Below the pieces are notes generated by a model. The model was not told the origin of the DNA and ran no database searches. It worked only from the letters and a program-made list of their open reading frames with translations. 23,160 nucleotides of DNA, taken from the NCBI GenBank assembly GCA_003486645.1, contig DNGI01000147.1, forward strand, positions 1 through 23,160, given 5' to 3'. This DNA comes from Cyanobacteria bacterium UBA11370. GTDB lineage: Bacteria > Cyanobacteriota > Cyanobacteriia > Cyanobacteriales > Coleofasciculaceae. Made by a program: the position numbers and the translations under genes. Shown one piece after another: positions 16,255 to 23,160 of the stretch (position 1 is its first letter; each line of letters opens with the position of its first letter).

Positions 16255-17562
16255 TTAAAGGAGTAAGTTATTTTTGGGTGGCTCGTTCCCTTGCTCTCGT
16301 TGACGGCAAATCCCAAAAACTGAGGTATAGCCATGCAAAAATGTAGTGTTACCCACAGGACCTATCTCACCATTACAAAAGAAACCCCCTAACGGAATGT
16401 TTTTCATATAACGACGGAACAGTTGGGAATCAAAATCAGGCTGTCCATACAGTCCTGCACCCCGCCCCAAACAGGAAAACATCAACGCTCCCGCCGTGTC
16501 TATCGTTCCATATACTTGTTGTTGATAATGCTCAAGGAGCAATTCTAAATCTTCCTCTGAAGTCCGCGCATCCCGCAGATGAAATTGGATTCGCTGACCT
16601 GGACGCACCCGATCGCCAATGGCAATTGCCCCAATTCGGGGGTCAACTCCCAATAAATTCCGAATTAAAAAGTCTCCATGACCTAACTGTCGCTTAAACT
16701 CATCTCTGGCAATCCCAATAAACAGAGAATGTTGAGCCAATTGTCGGTCTGCTTCGCCGAGAGTTTGGATTAAATCCCGTAAAACTTCCAAAGGCGGACG
16801 AGACTCAGCATTCCCCACTATCATATCGCCGCCATCCTGTACTGCCAATTCCAGCACAATATTTCGTTCGCCTTTCGTGACCTGATAGGTTTGACCAATC
16901 GGGCGACAACCTTGTGCCACAATTGTTTCTAGAACAATATTTCCACTCAAGGCAACGCCAACTGTTCCCTCTCGATACAGACTTCCAACTAGCTGTTCTT
17001 GCTCAGAGAGATAAAATAAGCCATTCTGCACTCCCATCGCACTTGCACTCGCTAGTCCTCCGACTTTAATCGACCCTGGATAAGCAAAATCTAACCCTTG
17101 GAGTAAGTCATTGACTCTAGAGGAGAAGGGATCGGCTAACAAAATAAAATGGGGTTGCTCTTGAGGCGAGACACCAATTAATTCCACCCAGGTATCTGGC
17201 GAACTATCGAGATCGGGTAAATCGTCTGCGGGAATATGAAACGGATGAACCGAAACATCCGGCAGATGAGCTAAACTCAGACTCAGAGCAGGTGTTCCTT
17301 CTATTTCCTGCGATTCTCCCTTGGCGTTAATCCCAATAATACCACCCCCACCACAGCCAATAATGACGGGTACTGAAAGCCTTTCCTGAAGTAGGGGCAT
17401 CAGTCGGGAATATTCGCTAGCGTAAGCAGAAGAGATGAACACCAAACCTAAATCGGCTGGCATTGACAGCGATCGCCCAACACGATCTACCACTTCCGCG
17501 ACGGCGGCTTCTAAAGACGGACGGGTTGATAAAGCATTTGCCCACTGAATCGGATTTGCCAT
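16255..17562 (-). CDS. FIST domain sensory protein
   Basis: A 435-residue soluble protein with a FIST_N domain (about 35-230) followed by a FIST_C domain (about 235-390). Supporting stretches are LGLVFISSAYASEYSRLMP, the glycine run IGCGGGGIIG, HFILLADPFSSRVNDLL, GGLASASAMG, and in the C-terminal half LMFSCLGRGAGLYG and PLGGFFCNGEIGPVG, which is the most conserved part. FIST proteins are taken to sense small ligands, perhaps amino acids, and often pair with kinases or cyclases; here it stands alone, with no kinase or output domain fused. Upstream lies cp12 on the opposite strand. Sensory role is from the family; the ligand is unknown. Confidence 0.88.
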   Translation of the reverse strand: MANPIQWANALSTRPSLEAAVAEVVDRVGRSLSMPADLGLVFISSAYASEYSRLMPLLQERLSVPVIIGCGGGGIIGINAKGESQEIEGTPALSLSLAHLPDVSVHPFHIPADDLPDLDSSPDTWVELIGVSPQEQPHFILLADPFSSRVNDLLQGLDFAYPGSIKVGGLASASAMGVQNGLFYLSEQEQLVGSLYREGTVGVALSGNIVLETIVAQGCRPIGQTYQVTKGERNIVLELAVQDGGDMIVGNAESRPPLEVLRDLIQTLGEADRQLAQHSLFIGIARDEFKRQLGHGDFLIRNLLGVDPRIGAIAIGDRVRPGQRIQFHLRDARTSEEDLELLLEHYQQQVYGTIDTAGALMFSCLGRGAGLYGQPDFDSQLFRRYMKNIPLGGFFCNGEIGPVGNTTFLHGYTSVFGICRQREQGNEPPKNNLLL

Positions 17563-18014
17563 TGGTTTTACCGAATTTTCTCCCCTACAGAGACGGAGTG
17601 CATGTTCAGGGTTTGGCAGCTCCTCAAAGCCCTATCATAACCCCAACCTGGATCTGACTTTTCACCCGAAGCCTCGAAATCTACACCGATGAGGGAGATG
17701 GGAGGAATAGCGGAGAGGGCGAAGAGTGGACAAATCTTAAAAAATCACAATTATCTCCTGCCGAAGATGGAGTTTTGCGATATATAAAAAGAGCGCGAGA
17801 CACCCCCCTGCTTTTAGCCCGGGGAAAATCGTGTAGAATTGTAACAGCACTCCGGAATCTTCCCAGTGCAAACCCTTGAACAAGTAAGTAGCACTCTGCT
17901 AGCTGAGTAACTACGCATCGGTACCTGATTGGAAATTTCCGAAACGGCCAAAACTTACAAACAAAATAGAAATCAAGTTTTCTGTACCTCAGTGCAGTAA
18001 TCAGAAGGAAACCA
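17563..18014. other. Divergent intergenic region between FIST and cp12
   Basis: About 450 bp holding both promoters. A perfect 10-bp palindrome GGAAATTTCC lies at 17931-17940, 75 bases before the cp12 ATG. TAGAAT near 17833 may be a -10 box for cp12, with no convincing -35. The sequence 17690-17720 is purine-rich. No small RNA recognised. Confidence 0.4.
17931..17940. promoter_or_regulatory. Candidate operator palindrome upstream of cp12
   Basis: A perfect palindrome, GGAAATTTCC, centred about 79 bases upstream of the cp12 start codon. It may be a regulator-binding site, but the regulator is unknown and a single 10-bp palindrome can arise by chance. Confidence 0.25.
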
Positions 18015-18239
18015 ATGAGCAATATTCAAGAAAAAATCGACCAAGAGCTTCAGCAAGCTAGAGCCGTTTGTGATACTCAAGGCGCAACGTCCAGTGAATG
18101 TGCAGCAGCTTGGGACGCGGTAGAAGAACTACAAGCCGAAGCCTCCCATCAGCGGCAGAAAGGCAAGGAGAAAAACTCCCTTGAGAAGTATTGTGACGCT
18201 AACCCTGACGCGGATGAATGCCGACTCTATGAGGACTAG
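18015..18239 (+). CDS. cp12: CP12, Calvin cycle redox regulator
   Basis: A 74-residue, largely disordered acidic protein that binds glyceraldehyde-3-phosphate dehydrogenase and phosphoribulokinase in the dark or under oxidising conditions and holds both inactive. All diagnostic parts are present: the N-terminal cysteine pair Cys19 and Cys29, the AWDAVEEL core motif (32-39), and the C-terminal cysteine pair Cys60 and Cys69 in YCDANPDADECRLYED, the part that enters the GAPDH active site. Full length for the family. AAGGAAA lies just upstream of the ATG as ribosome-binding site. A likely terminator follows at 18333-18377, so it is probably monocistronic. Confidence 0.96.
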   Translation: MSNIQEKIDQELQQARAVCDTQGATSSECAAAWDAVEELQAEASHQRQKGKEKNSLEKYCDANPDADECRLYED

Positions 18240-18332
18240 AGACAGGTCGTAGATATCCTAAATATTAGGAATTAGGAGGACTCTTCTTCAGATGGGGGAG
18301 TACGTCAACCCCTAATGTAACCTAATAGAGTG

Positions 18333-18377
18333 AAGCAGCTAGAAACCTCAATGAGGAACTTCTGGCTGCTTATTATT
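18333..18377 (+). terminator. Probable Rho-independent terminator after cp12
   Basis: AAGCAGC (18333-18339) pairs with GCTGCTT (18365-18371), extended inward by AGAA/TTCT and a CCTC/GAGG inner stem, and followed by TTATTATT. It lies about 95 bases after the cp12 stop. The T run is interrupted, so strength is uncertain. Confidence 0.5.
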
Positions 18378-18469
18378 CAAGGGGTAAGGGCGATCGCACT
18401 CGACCAGAGATCGCTGTTGGTTTAACCTCTGGAATACCATAGATTAGAAAGTCCTTTCGGCAATCAGCC

Positions 18470-19063
18470 ATGCAAGATGAACTCCTTCGAGCGCTAGTCT
18501 GGACAGACTATCGATTAGCGGTTTTATTTACGGTTTTAATTCCCCTAATTCTGCTGATTTGGGCATTGCTCCAGAAAGCAGATGCTATGCTACGCCTATT
18601 GATTATTTATTGGCGGGTTTCCAGCTTATTAGCCATTACCATTTACATATTAATTGCCTCTTGGCCGATTGGTTTCGTCTCAGGTTTTTGTGCGCGGATA
18701 CTGATTCCTATTTCTCTGTGGTTTTGGGTTGATTTGAATGAAGATATTGATGATCGACCTGCTAGCCCCTTGAAACTAATACTAACAGCATGGCGTTGGG
18801 CAATTACCCTTTACTGTACCTTGGGCGCTCTTTGGAACATTTCGTCTCTGCGTTGTGCGTTTTCTCCAGGAGCAATTAAAAGTTCCTTCTGTCAAGTTTG
18901 GCTAGAGCCTGCTTTTTTATTCAAACAGTATTTTCATGCCAATTCAAAACCTGAATTCTTAGGTTTCCTAGGAATGGTAGGATTATTTTTCTACGTACTT
19001 TACTTGAGCTATTTCGTTCTGATTCGGCTCGGCAAACAAGGACGTTCTGCAATGGAACAGTAA
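18470..19063 (+). CDS. DUF3177 family integral membrane protein
   Basis: A 197-residue protein with about five membrane segments (roughly 15-34, 41-62, 66-88, 104-125 and 166-190). The conserved DUF3177 stretches include LVWTDYRLAVLFTV at the start, the LIPISLWFWVDLNEDIDD loop and the terminal YLSYFVLIRLGKQGRSA. The family is confined largely to cyanobacteria and has no known function. The hydrophilic segment after ISSLRCAFSPGAIKSSFC, with two cysteines, is predicted between segments four and five. It follows cp12 by 230 bases on the same strand but beyond a likely terminator, so it probably has its own promoter. Identification is from memory of the family. Confidence 0.82.
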   Translation: MQDELLRALVWTDYRLAVLFTVLIPLILLIWALLQKADAMLRLLIIYWRVSSLLAITIYILIASWPIGFVSGFCARILIPISLWFWVDLNEDIDDRPASPLKLILTAWRWAITLYCTLGALWNISSLRCAFSPGAIKSSFCQVWLEPAFLFKQYFHANSKPEFLGFLGMVGLFFYVLYLSYFVLIRLGKQGRSAMEQ

Positions 19064-19066
19064 GAT

Positions 19067-19100
19067 TGGTTGTTTGTTGTTTGTTGTTTGTTGTTTGTTA
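19067..19100. repeat. Heptad repeat array (TGTTTGT)
   Basis: Four TGTTTGT units directly after the DUF3177 stop codon. It is the complement-type orientation of the heptads at 8494-8550. Confidence 0.85.
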
Positions 19101-19226
19101 TCAGCTAATCGGCATTTAGTTTGCCTATCATCATGCCCTATATCCCAGATAACACAAGCCTTGTGAAAATATTTGATAAGTAATTTAGATGCACATCACC
19201 TTACCCTTACATTGTTCCCTCTGATC

Positions 19227-19312
19227 ACCAACAACCAATAACTAACAACTAACAACCAATAACTAACAACTAACAACTAACAACCAACAACCAATGACCA
19301 ATGACCAATGAC
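19227..19312. repeat. Heptad repeat array with embedded start codons
   Basis: About twelve heptads, first AACAACC/AATAACT/AACAACT forms, then three AATGACC units. The last units contain ATG at 19294, 19301 and 19308, seven bases apart and so in three different frames. The ATG at 19301 is the start of the downstream small gene. Confidence 0.85.
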
Positions 19313-19606
19313 CATTCCCTGGCAAAACGATTAGAACAATATACGATAAAGCATCCACAGGAAGTTTTAATTGTGACAGCTCAAATTGCTGAAGAAGAAG
19401 ACCAGATTGCGATTTTTAAAGGTTTTTCCAGTTCTTTGATGCGTCCGACTGCCTTCGATCTGGATGTGCCCGTGTTACCAGCAGATGCCAAAATTATCAG
19501 TATTGACCGCGTAGCGAGTCCCTACAATCCTGAAGCACCTCGTTATCTTCAGCAAGGACTGACCTGGGAAGCGATGGAACAGTTGTTAGCAGAGGTGGGT
19601 GTTTGA
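19301..19606 (+). CDS. Small conserved cyanobacterial protein (DUF7734-like)
   Basis: A 101-residue soluble acidic protein. It contains VLIVTAQIAEEEDQIAIFKGFSSSLMRPTAFD, then DVPVLPADAKIISIDRVASPYNPEAPRYLQQGLTWEAM. I recall near-identical sequences across cyanobacteria and plastid-bearing eukaryotes under the name DUF7734, without a known function; this is from memory. The start codon and first residues (MTND) are made by a heptad repeat array, and no Shine-Dalgarno is present. The strong conservation expected over residues 10-95 suggests a real gene. It converges on the cyclase gene, from which it is separated by a G-rich tract. Confidence 0.8.
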   Translation: MTNDHSLAKRLEQYTIKHPQEVLIVTAQIAEEEDQIAIFKGFSSSLMRPTAFDLDVPVLPADAKIISIDRVASPYNPEAPRYLQQGLTWEAMEQLLAEVGV

Positions 19607-19612
19607 GTTTTT

Positions 19613-19658
19613 GTGGAGAGAGGGGGAGAGGGAGAGGGGGAGAGGGGGAGAGGGAGAA
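19613..19658 (+). repeat. Homopurine G-rich tract between convergent genes
   Basis: Forty-six bases, nearly all purine, with five G runs of three to five separated by AGA. On the plus strand this meets the G3+N1-7 pattern for an intramolecular G-quadruplex. It lies between the convergent small gene and the cyclase gene and may help end transcription from either side. Confidence 0.7.
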
Positions 19659-19663
19659 TAAAT

Positions 19664-21760
19664 TTAATGCAGTGGGTGAGGTTGACAATGTTTCAGATAG
19701 ATTTGAGCAACAGAATCTTGGGGATTAATGCCTAAAACTTCTTTAAAGCATCTTACCGCTTGAGAGAAACAATTTTGATAGTAGAGAAACACCCCTTCTT
19801 CAAAAATAGCTTTTGTTGCTAACTTCCCTTCTTTGATTTGAGAGTCATCGCCATCAAACACTTCAAAAACAGCTACAGCCTTTGATTTTCCCTTTACTGT
19901 GGTTTTTTTAATAAAACGAATACTATACTCCATAGGATTTTGTAAACGGGAAAACGTGTGGTGAGAAATTAACAGCGATACCCCATAGTCTTTCGTTAAG
20001 CTTTCTAACCGAGAAGCTAAATTGACTCCATCACTAATTACGGTACTATCCATCCGATGTTTTCCACCCACTGTCCCCAGCATTAAACAACCCGTATTGA
20101 TGCCAATGCCAATTTTTAGCGGCGCATAGTTATTTAAAGCACGATGTTGGTTATAGTCCGCCAACTGTTTTAACATCGCCATTCCCGCTTGAACGGCATC
20201 ATCAGCATTGCCACTAAAGAGAGCCATAATTCCATCACCCATATATTTATCAATAAAGCCTTGATTTTCAATAATTGCTGGTTCCATCCGCTTAAGATAG
20301 GCATTAATAAATTTAAAATTATCTTGAGGGGTCATACTTTCACTGAGGGTGGTAAAGTCCCGAATATCGGAAAACAAGACCGACATTTCTTGCTGTACCT
20401 GGTCTCCTAATTCGACATCAATGATACTTTTTTTATCTAATAATTGTAGAAATTGACGGGGAACAAAGCGTGAAAAAGCTTCGTTGAGTTGATAAAGTTC
20501 ATTCGTAAATTTGGTTCGTTCAGCTTCGGCCTTTTTCCGAGCCGTAATATCTTCAACAAATCCTTGATAGTAGCAGACTGTTCCATCCGTATTGCAGACG
20601 GTACGGGCACTTTCACTAATCCAAATAATGCTGCCATCTTTGCGATAGACTCTTGACTCAAAATCCGAGATTTCACCGTAGTTTTGCATTAAGGTAAGAA
20701 ACTCAATCCGATTGTGAGGTTCGACGTAGAGTTGTTCGGGAATGTTGGTAATGGTTGCCATCAATTCTTCCGGTGAATCATAGCCGTAAATCTGCGCTAA
20801 GGCACGATTGACACTGATATAATGTCCGTCAGAACTACTTTGAAAGATACCTTCAAGGGCATTTTCAAAGATGGAACGATATTTCTGTTCAGCTTGGATG
20901 AGTGCTTCTTGGGCAAGTTTGCGATCGCTAATATCTCGCCCTTCTACAATTAGATATTCAACCCTACCCGTTTCGTCTACAATAGGTTTAATGGAAAAAT
21001 CAATAGTCGCGGTGCGATTATCAACACCTAATAGCTCTACTTCATAACGGATAAATTCGCCAGTACTCGCATTTTGAATAGCTAATTGTAATTGAGTTTG
21101 GGTTTGAGGCGAGATTGTCCACCAATAGCACTCCCAGACGGGTTGTCCTACCACATCGGCTAATTGCAATCCGCCAAAATCGAGTGCAGTTTGGTTAGCT
21201 TCTAAGAGAATGCCTTCAACATTCAGCATTCCGGTAAATTGAAAGGTTTGATTAAAAATTGCCCGAAACTTACGTTCACTAGCACTAAGTAATTGAATAG
21301 ACTCTGCTAATTCTTGATTCAAAAGCTGGAGTTCCAGATTTTGTTGGGCGAGTTTTTTATCTTGAAGATAACTATTGACGGCTTCTGTAACCGTCAATCT
21401 TAGGTCTTCAGGTTGCCAAGGCTTGGCGATGTAACGGTATAATTTGGCATACTGAATTGCCCTTCCTACCGCTTCAATATCAGCTTGCCCTGTAAGCATA
21501 ATTTTTAGAGTTTGGGGTGAGATGAGATGAACGCGCTTTAACAGCTCATCTCCCCTCATATCCGGCATAATGTAGTCGGAAATAATTAAGGGAATTTCAT
21601 CCCCATTGTCTATCAATTCTTGAATTAACTCTAAGGCTTCATCTCCCCCTTCAGTAATTTCGATAAAGTAATCATTGCCAACTGCCTTTTTTAGTTCAGC
21701 TTTCAAGCTTCTGAGTACAGTTGTCTCATCGTCAACACAGATAATTACCTGTTTAGTCAT
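19664..21760 (-). CDS. REC-PAS-PAS-adenylate cyclase (class IIIb type)
   Basis: A 698-residue cytoplasmic response regulator with cyclase output. REC (1-125): acidic Asp10/Asp11, phospho-acceptor Asp62 and Lys113. Two PAS domains follow (about 160-285 and 290-410), each ending in a PAC-like DISDRK or DITARK. The cyclase domain (about 455-590) has metal-binding Asp465 in FSDIRDF and Asp509 in YMGDG, Lys505 at the adenine-recognising lysine, Thr573 where mammalian enzymes have Asp, and the catalytic Asn580/Arg584 in GVNLASR. The complete set predicts active ATP cyclisation to cAMP, and Lys/Thr marks the bicarbonate-responsive class IIIb. A single TPR-like helix pair (650-690) ends the protein. 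It is last in the operon after a lone REC protein. Closest to the CyaC style of cyanobacteria, though domain order differs. Confidence 0.9.
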   Translation of the reverse strand: MTKQVIICVDDETTVLRSLKAELKKAVGNDYFIEITEGGDEALELIQELIDNGDEIPLIISDYIMPDMRGDELLKRVHLISPQTLKIMLTGQADIEAVGRAIQYAKLYRYIAKPWQPEDLRLTVTEAVNSYLQDKKLAQQNLELQLLNQELAESIQLLSASERKFRAIFNQTFQFTGMLNVEGILLEANQTALDFGGLQLADVVGQPVWECYWWTISPQTQTQLQLAIQNASTGEFIRYEVELLGVDNRTATIDFSIKPIVDETGRVEYLIVEGRDISDRKLAQEALIQAEQKYRSIFENALEGIFQSSSDGHYISVNRALAQIYGYDSPEELMATITNIPEQLYVEPHNRIEFLTLMQNYGEISDFESRVYRKDGSIIWISESARTVCNTDGTVCYYQGFVEDITARKKAEAERTKFTNELYQLNEAFSRFVPRQFLQLLDKKSIIDVELGDQVQQEMSVLFSDIRDFTTLSESMTPQDNFKFINAYLKRMEPAIIENQGFIDKYMGDGIMALFSGNADDAVQAGMAMLKQLADYNQHRALNNYAPLKIGIGINTGCLMLGTVGGKHRMDSTVISDGVNLASRLESLTKDYGVSLLISHHTFSRLQNPMEYSIRFIKKTTVKGKSKAVAVFEVFDGDDSQIKEGKLATKAIFEEGVFLYYQNCFSQAVRCFKEVLGINPQDSVAQIYLKHCQPHPLH

Positions 21761-21795
21761 GGGTTATGGATCATGAATCACGGGTCACTCGTCAT
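21761..21795. repeat. Degenerate heptad array at regulator-cyclase junction
   Basis: Five seven-base units related to GGRTCAT/GGGTCAC fill the gap between the cyclase start codon and the stop of the response regulator, and overlap that stop. Confidence 0.5.
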
Positions 21796-22187
21796 AGTTT
21801 TGTTAAAGCCGATTCAATAGTTTCCACTAATTCTTCTTTAAACCAAGGTTTATGTAAACAACGATAAAGGTTTGCCTCGATGCAAGCTCGTTCAATTGCT
21901 GCTTGATCAGCTTGACCCGTTAGCAGGATTTTAATAATGTTGGGGAATTGCTGATGGACTCTTATGAGCAATTCATCACCCCTCATTCCAGGCATTAACC
22001 AATCAGAAACAATGATAATAATCATAATTGCCTCTTCATTGAGTTCCTTAATTAACTCTAGTGCCTCATCAGCATCTTGGGCTACTTCATAGCAGTAGGC
22101 ATCCCCAAAGGCTGCTCTGAGTTCTCTTTTAAGACTCTCCAAGACGAATTTTTCATCGTCAACACACAAAATTACGGGTTTGGTCAT
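21792..22187 (-). CDS. CheY-like single-domain response regulator
   Basis: A 131-residue stand-alone receiver domain. Asp10/Asp11 (CVDDE), phospho-acceptor Asp62 (VSDWLMP), Thr90 (LLTGQAD) and Lys113 (HKPW) are all present, so phosphorylation should work. There is no output domain, so it acts by protein contact or as a relay step. Its receiver is close to that of the downstream cyclase (shared ALELI.EL, MPxMRGDELL, LTGQAD, KPW), which suggests a tandem duplication. The histidine kinase upstream is the likely phosphodonor. Between them lies a heptad repeat array, and the ATG follows directly after the repeats. Confidence 0.9.
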   Translation of the reverse strand: MTKPVILCVDDEKFVLESLKRELRAAFGDAYCYEVAQDADEALELIKELNEEAIMIIIIVSDWLMPGMRGDELLIRVHQQFPNIIKILLTGQADQAAIERACIEANLYRCLHKPWFKEELVETIESALTKL

Positions 22188-22265
22188 TTGTTATTTGTTA
22201 TTTGTTTTTGTTATTTGTTATTTGTTATTTGTTGTTTGTTATTTGTTATTTGTTGTTTGTTATTG
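22188..22265. repeat. Heptad repeat array (TTTGTTA/TTTGTTG)
   Basis: About eleven heptads, chiefly TTTGTTA with some TTTGTTG and one imperfect unit (TTTGTTTTTG). It fills the gap between the kinase stop and the regulator start and encodes the last residues of the kinase (ITNNK on the minus strand). Confidence 0.88.
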
Positions 22266-23160
22266 GCAGTGAAACGGTAAATTTAGTTTGCCCTCGAATC
22301 GAATCAAATTCAATTTTTCCCTGATGTTTATCAACAATTTTTTTAACAATATCTAATCCCATACCGCTGCCTTCTCCAGGGGGTTTAGTAGTAAAAAATG
22401 GTTCAAATATTTTGGGCTTAATTTCTTCGGGTATCCCAGAACCTGTATCGGTAATGCTAATATAAACCTGATCGTCTTGCTGCTTTACATCAATGGTTAA
22501 AGTACCTCGATAATCCATTGCTTGTAAGGCATTATGGATGAGATTTGTCCAAACCTGATTGAGTTCGTCAGGATAACATAGCACTGGCGGTAATTCTGCA
22601 TAGTTTCTCTTGACCTCTACCCCCATTTTGAATTGGTTGTGATAGAGGGTTAAAACGGTGTCAATCCCTTCAATCACGTTAGCTAGAATCATTTCGCCCG
22701 ACTGGTCATAGCGGGCATACGTTTTCAAGGCAAACACCACTTTTGAGGCACGTTCTGTGGCTGTGTTAATCGTAGCTGTGCCTTTTTGAATGCCTGATAG
22801 GTTATAGGCGATTTCTAAAATTCGTGAACTATCTGGACTTTTAAAAAGTGGGAAGAAGGGTTCAATTTCGTCATAAATTCCCATATCCACTAAACTATCA
22901 GCAAGGTCATCAATATTTTTAATTTCCTCGGCTTCTAGTTGGCGAGTTAAGGATTTCTTCACTCTTCGTTCTTCTTTAGTCGATAATGTTAATTCTGTTT
23001 GGAGCGATCGCTGAAGTAAAGCTAAAAAATTCTGCGCTTGTTCTGGAGAAAGAGATTGAAACAGTGCAGGTAACTGTTCTAGCGTTTTATTCAAGGAATC
23101 AGCAATATTTACCGCTGAGGAGCGAATGGCTCCCAAGGGTGTATTAATTTCATGGGCAAT
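22246..23160 (-). CDS. Sensor histidine kinase, partial (N-terminus off window)
   Basis: The last 304 residues of a histidine kinase that enters from the right edge. The first visible codons read [12 protein letters not shown], an H-box with the phospho-accepting His at 23152-23154, so the input domains lie beyond the window. An unusually long helical stretch of about 130 residues separates the H-box from the ATPase domain. The HATPase_c domain has the N box [11 protein letters not shown]1 DTGSGIP, the F box FEPFFTTK and G2 GSGMGLDIV, all complete. The end (ITNNK) comes from a heptad array. It precedes a CheY-like regulator and a REC-cyclase on the same strand; a phosphorelay to cAMP is inferred. 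Confidence 0.92.
   Translation of the reverse strand: MAHEINTPLGAIRSSAVNIADSLNKTLEQLPALFQSLSPEQAQNFLALLQRSLQTELTLSTKEERRVKKSLTRQLEAEEIKNIDDLADSLVDMGIYDEIEPFFPLFKSPDSSRILEIAYNLSGIQKGTATINTATERASKVVFALKTYARYDQSGEMILANVIEGIDTVLTLYHNQFKMGVEVKRNYAELPPVLCYPDELNQVWTNLIHNALQAMDYRGTLTIDVKQQDDQVYISITDTGSGIPEEIKPKIFEPFFTTKPPGEGSGMGLDIVKKIVDKHQGKIEFDSIRGQTKFTVSLPITNNK

Noticed and set aside
16128..16334. Minus-strand open frame of 68 codons
   Set aside because: It spans the MITE repeat core and the end of the FIST gene in a different frame.
17681..18022. Open frame of 113 codons on the minus strand, overlapping the cp12 start
   Set aside because: It lies in the regulatory region between divergent genes, and its translation is Arg/Phe/Leu-rich with no known motif and no ribosome-binding site. 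Treated as chance.

Overview
The window is from a cyanobacterium, probably a filamentous one. Supporting signs are about 20 copies of the HIP1 octamer GCGATCGC in 23 kb, long heptameric repeat arrays of the AACAACT/TTTGTTG type, a CP12 gene, a DUF3177 membrane protein and a glycosyltransferase close to HpsE of the hormogonium polysaccharide system. There is no rRNA, tRNA, CRISPR array or complete insertion sequence.

Layout. 1-4755: a leftward WcaI/WbuB-like glycosyltransferase and a rightward Wzz/BY-kinase (polysaccharide chain-length regulator and tyrosine autokinase), separated by about 1 kb of mostly non-coding DNA. 4756-6437: a small accessory islet with a 144-bp MITE-like element, a Uma2-type PD-(D/E)XK protein, a DUF433 antitoxin-like gene and a badly truncated DUF5615 PIN-like toxin. 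6434-7904: a leftward pair, universal stress protein followed by a tandem RNase III-domain protein whose catalytic residues are largely replaced. 8555-9649: a class III (calcineurin-like) phosphodiesterase behind a 650-bp leader.

9660-15890: a leftward five-gene surface-glycan operon. In order of transcription it has an HpsE-like GT2, a GT4, a CapK-like adenylate-forming enzyme, a PAPS sulfotransferase and an asparagine-synthase-like amide ligase without an N-terminal cysteine. Together with the kinase and GT4 at the left edge this suggests assembly and tailoring (sulfation, acylation or amidation) of an exported polysaccharide. 16255-19606: a FIST sensor protein, CP12 with a likely terminator, DUF3177, and a small conserved cyanobacterial protein (DUF7734-like). 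A second MITE-like element lies at 16097-16211.

19664-23160: a leftward signalling operon entering from the right edge: histidine kinase (partial), CheY-like regulator, and a REC-PAS-PAS-adenylate cyclase. The cyclase has the Lys/Thr substrate-specifying pair of the class IIIb, bicarbonate-responsive type.

The strongest points for a second look are the apparently catalytically dead tandem RNase III protein translationally coupled to a stress protein, the class IIIb cyclase cascade, the glycan-tailoring trio with the unusual asparagine-synthase homologue, and heptad repeat arrays that supply start codons, stop codons and C-termini of neighbouring genes.
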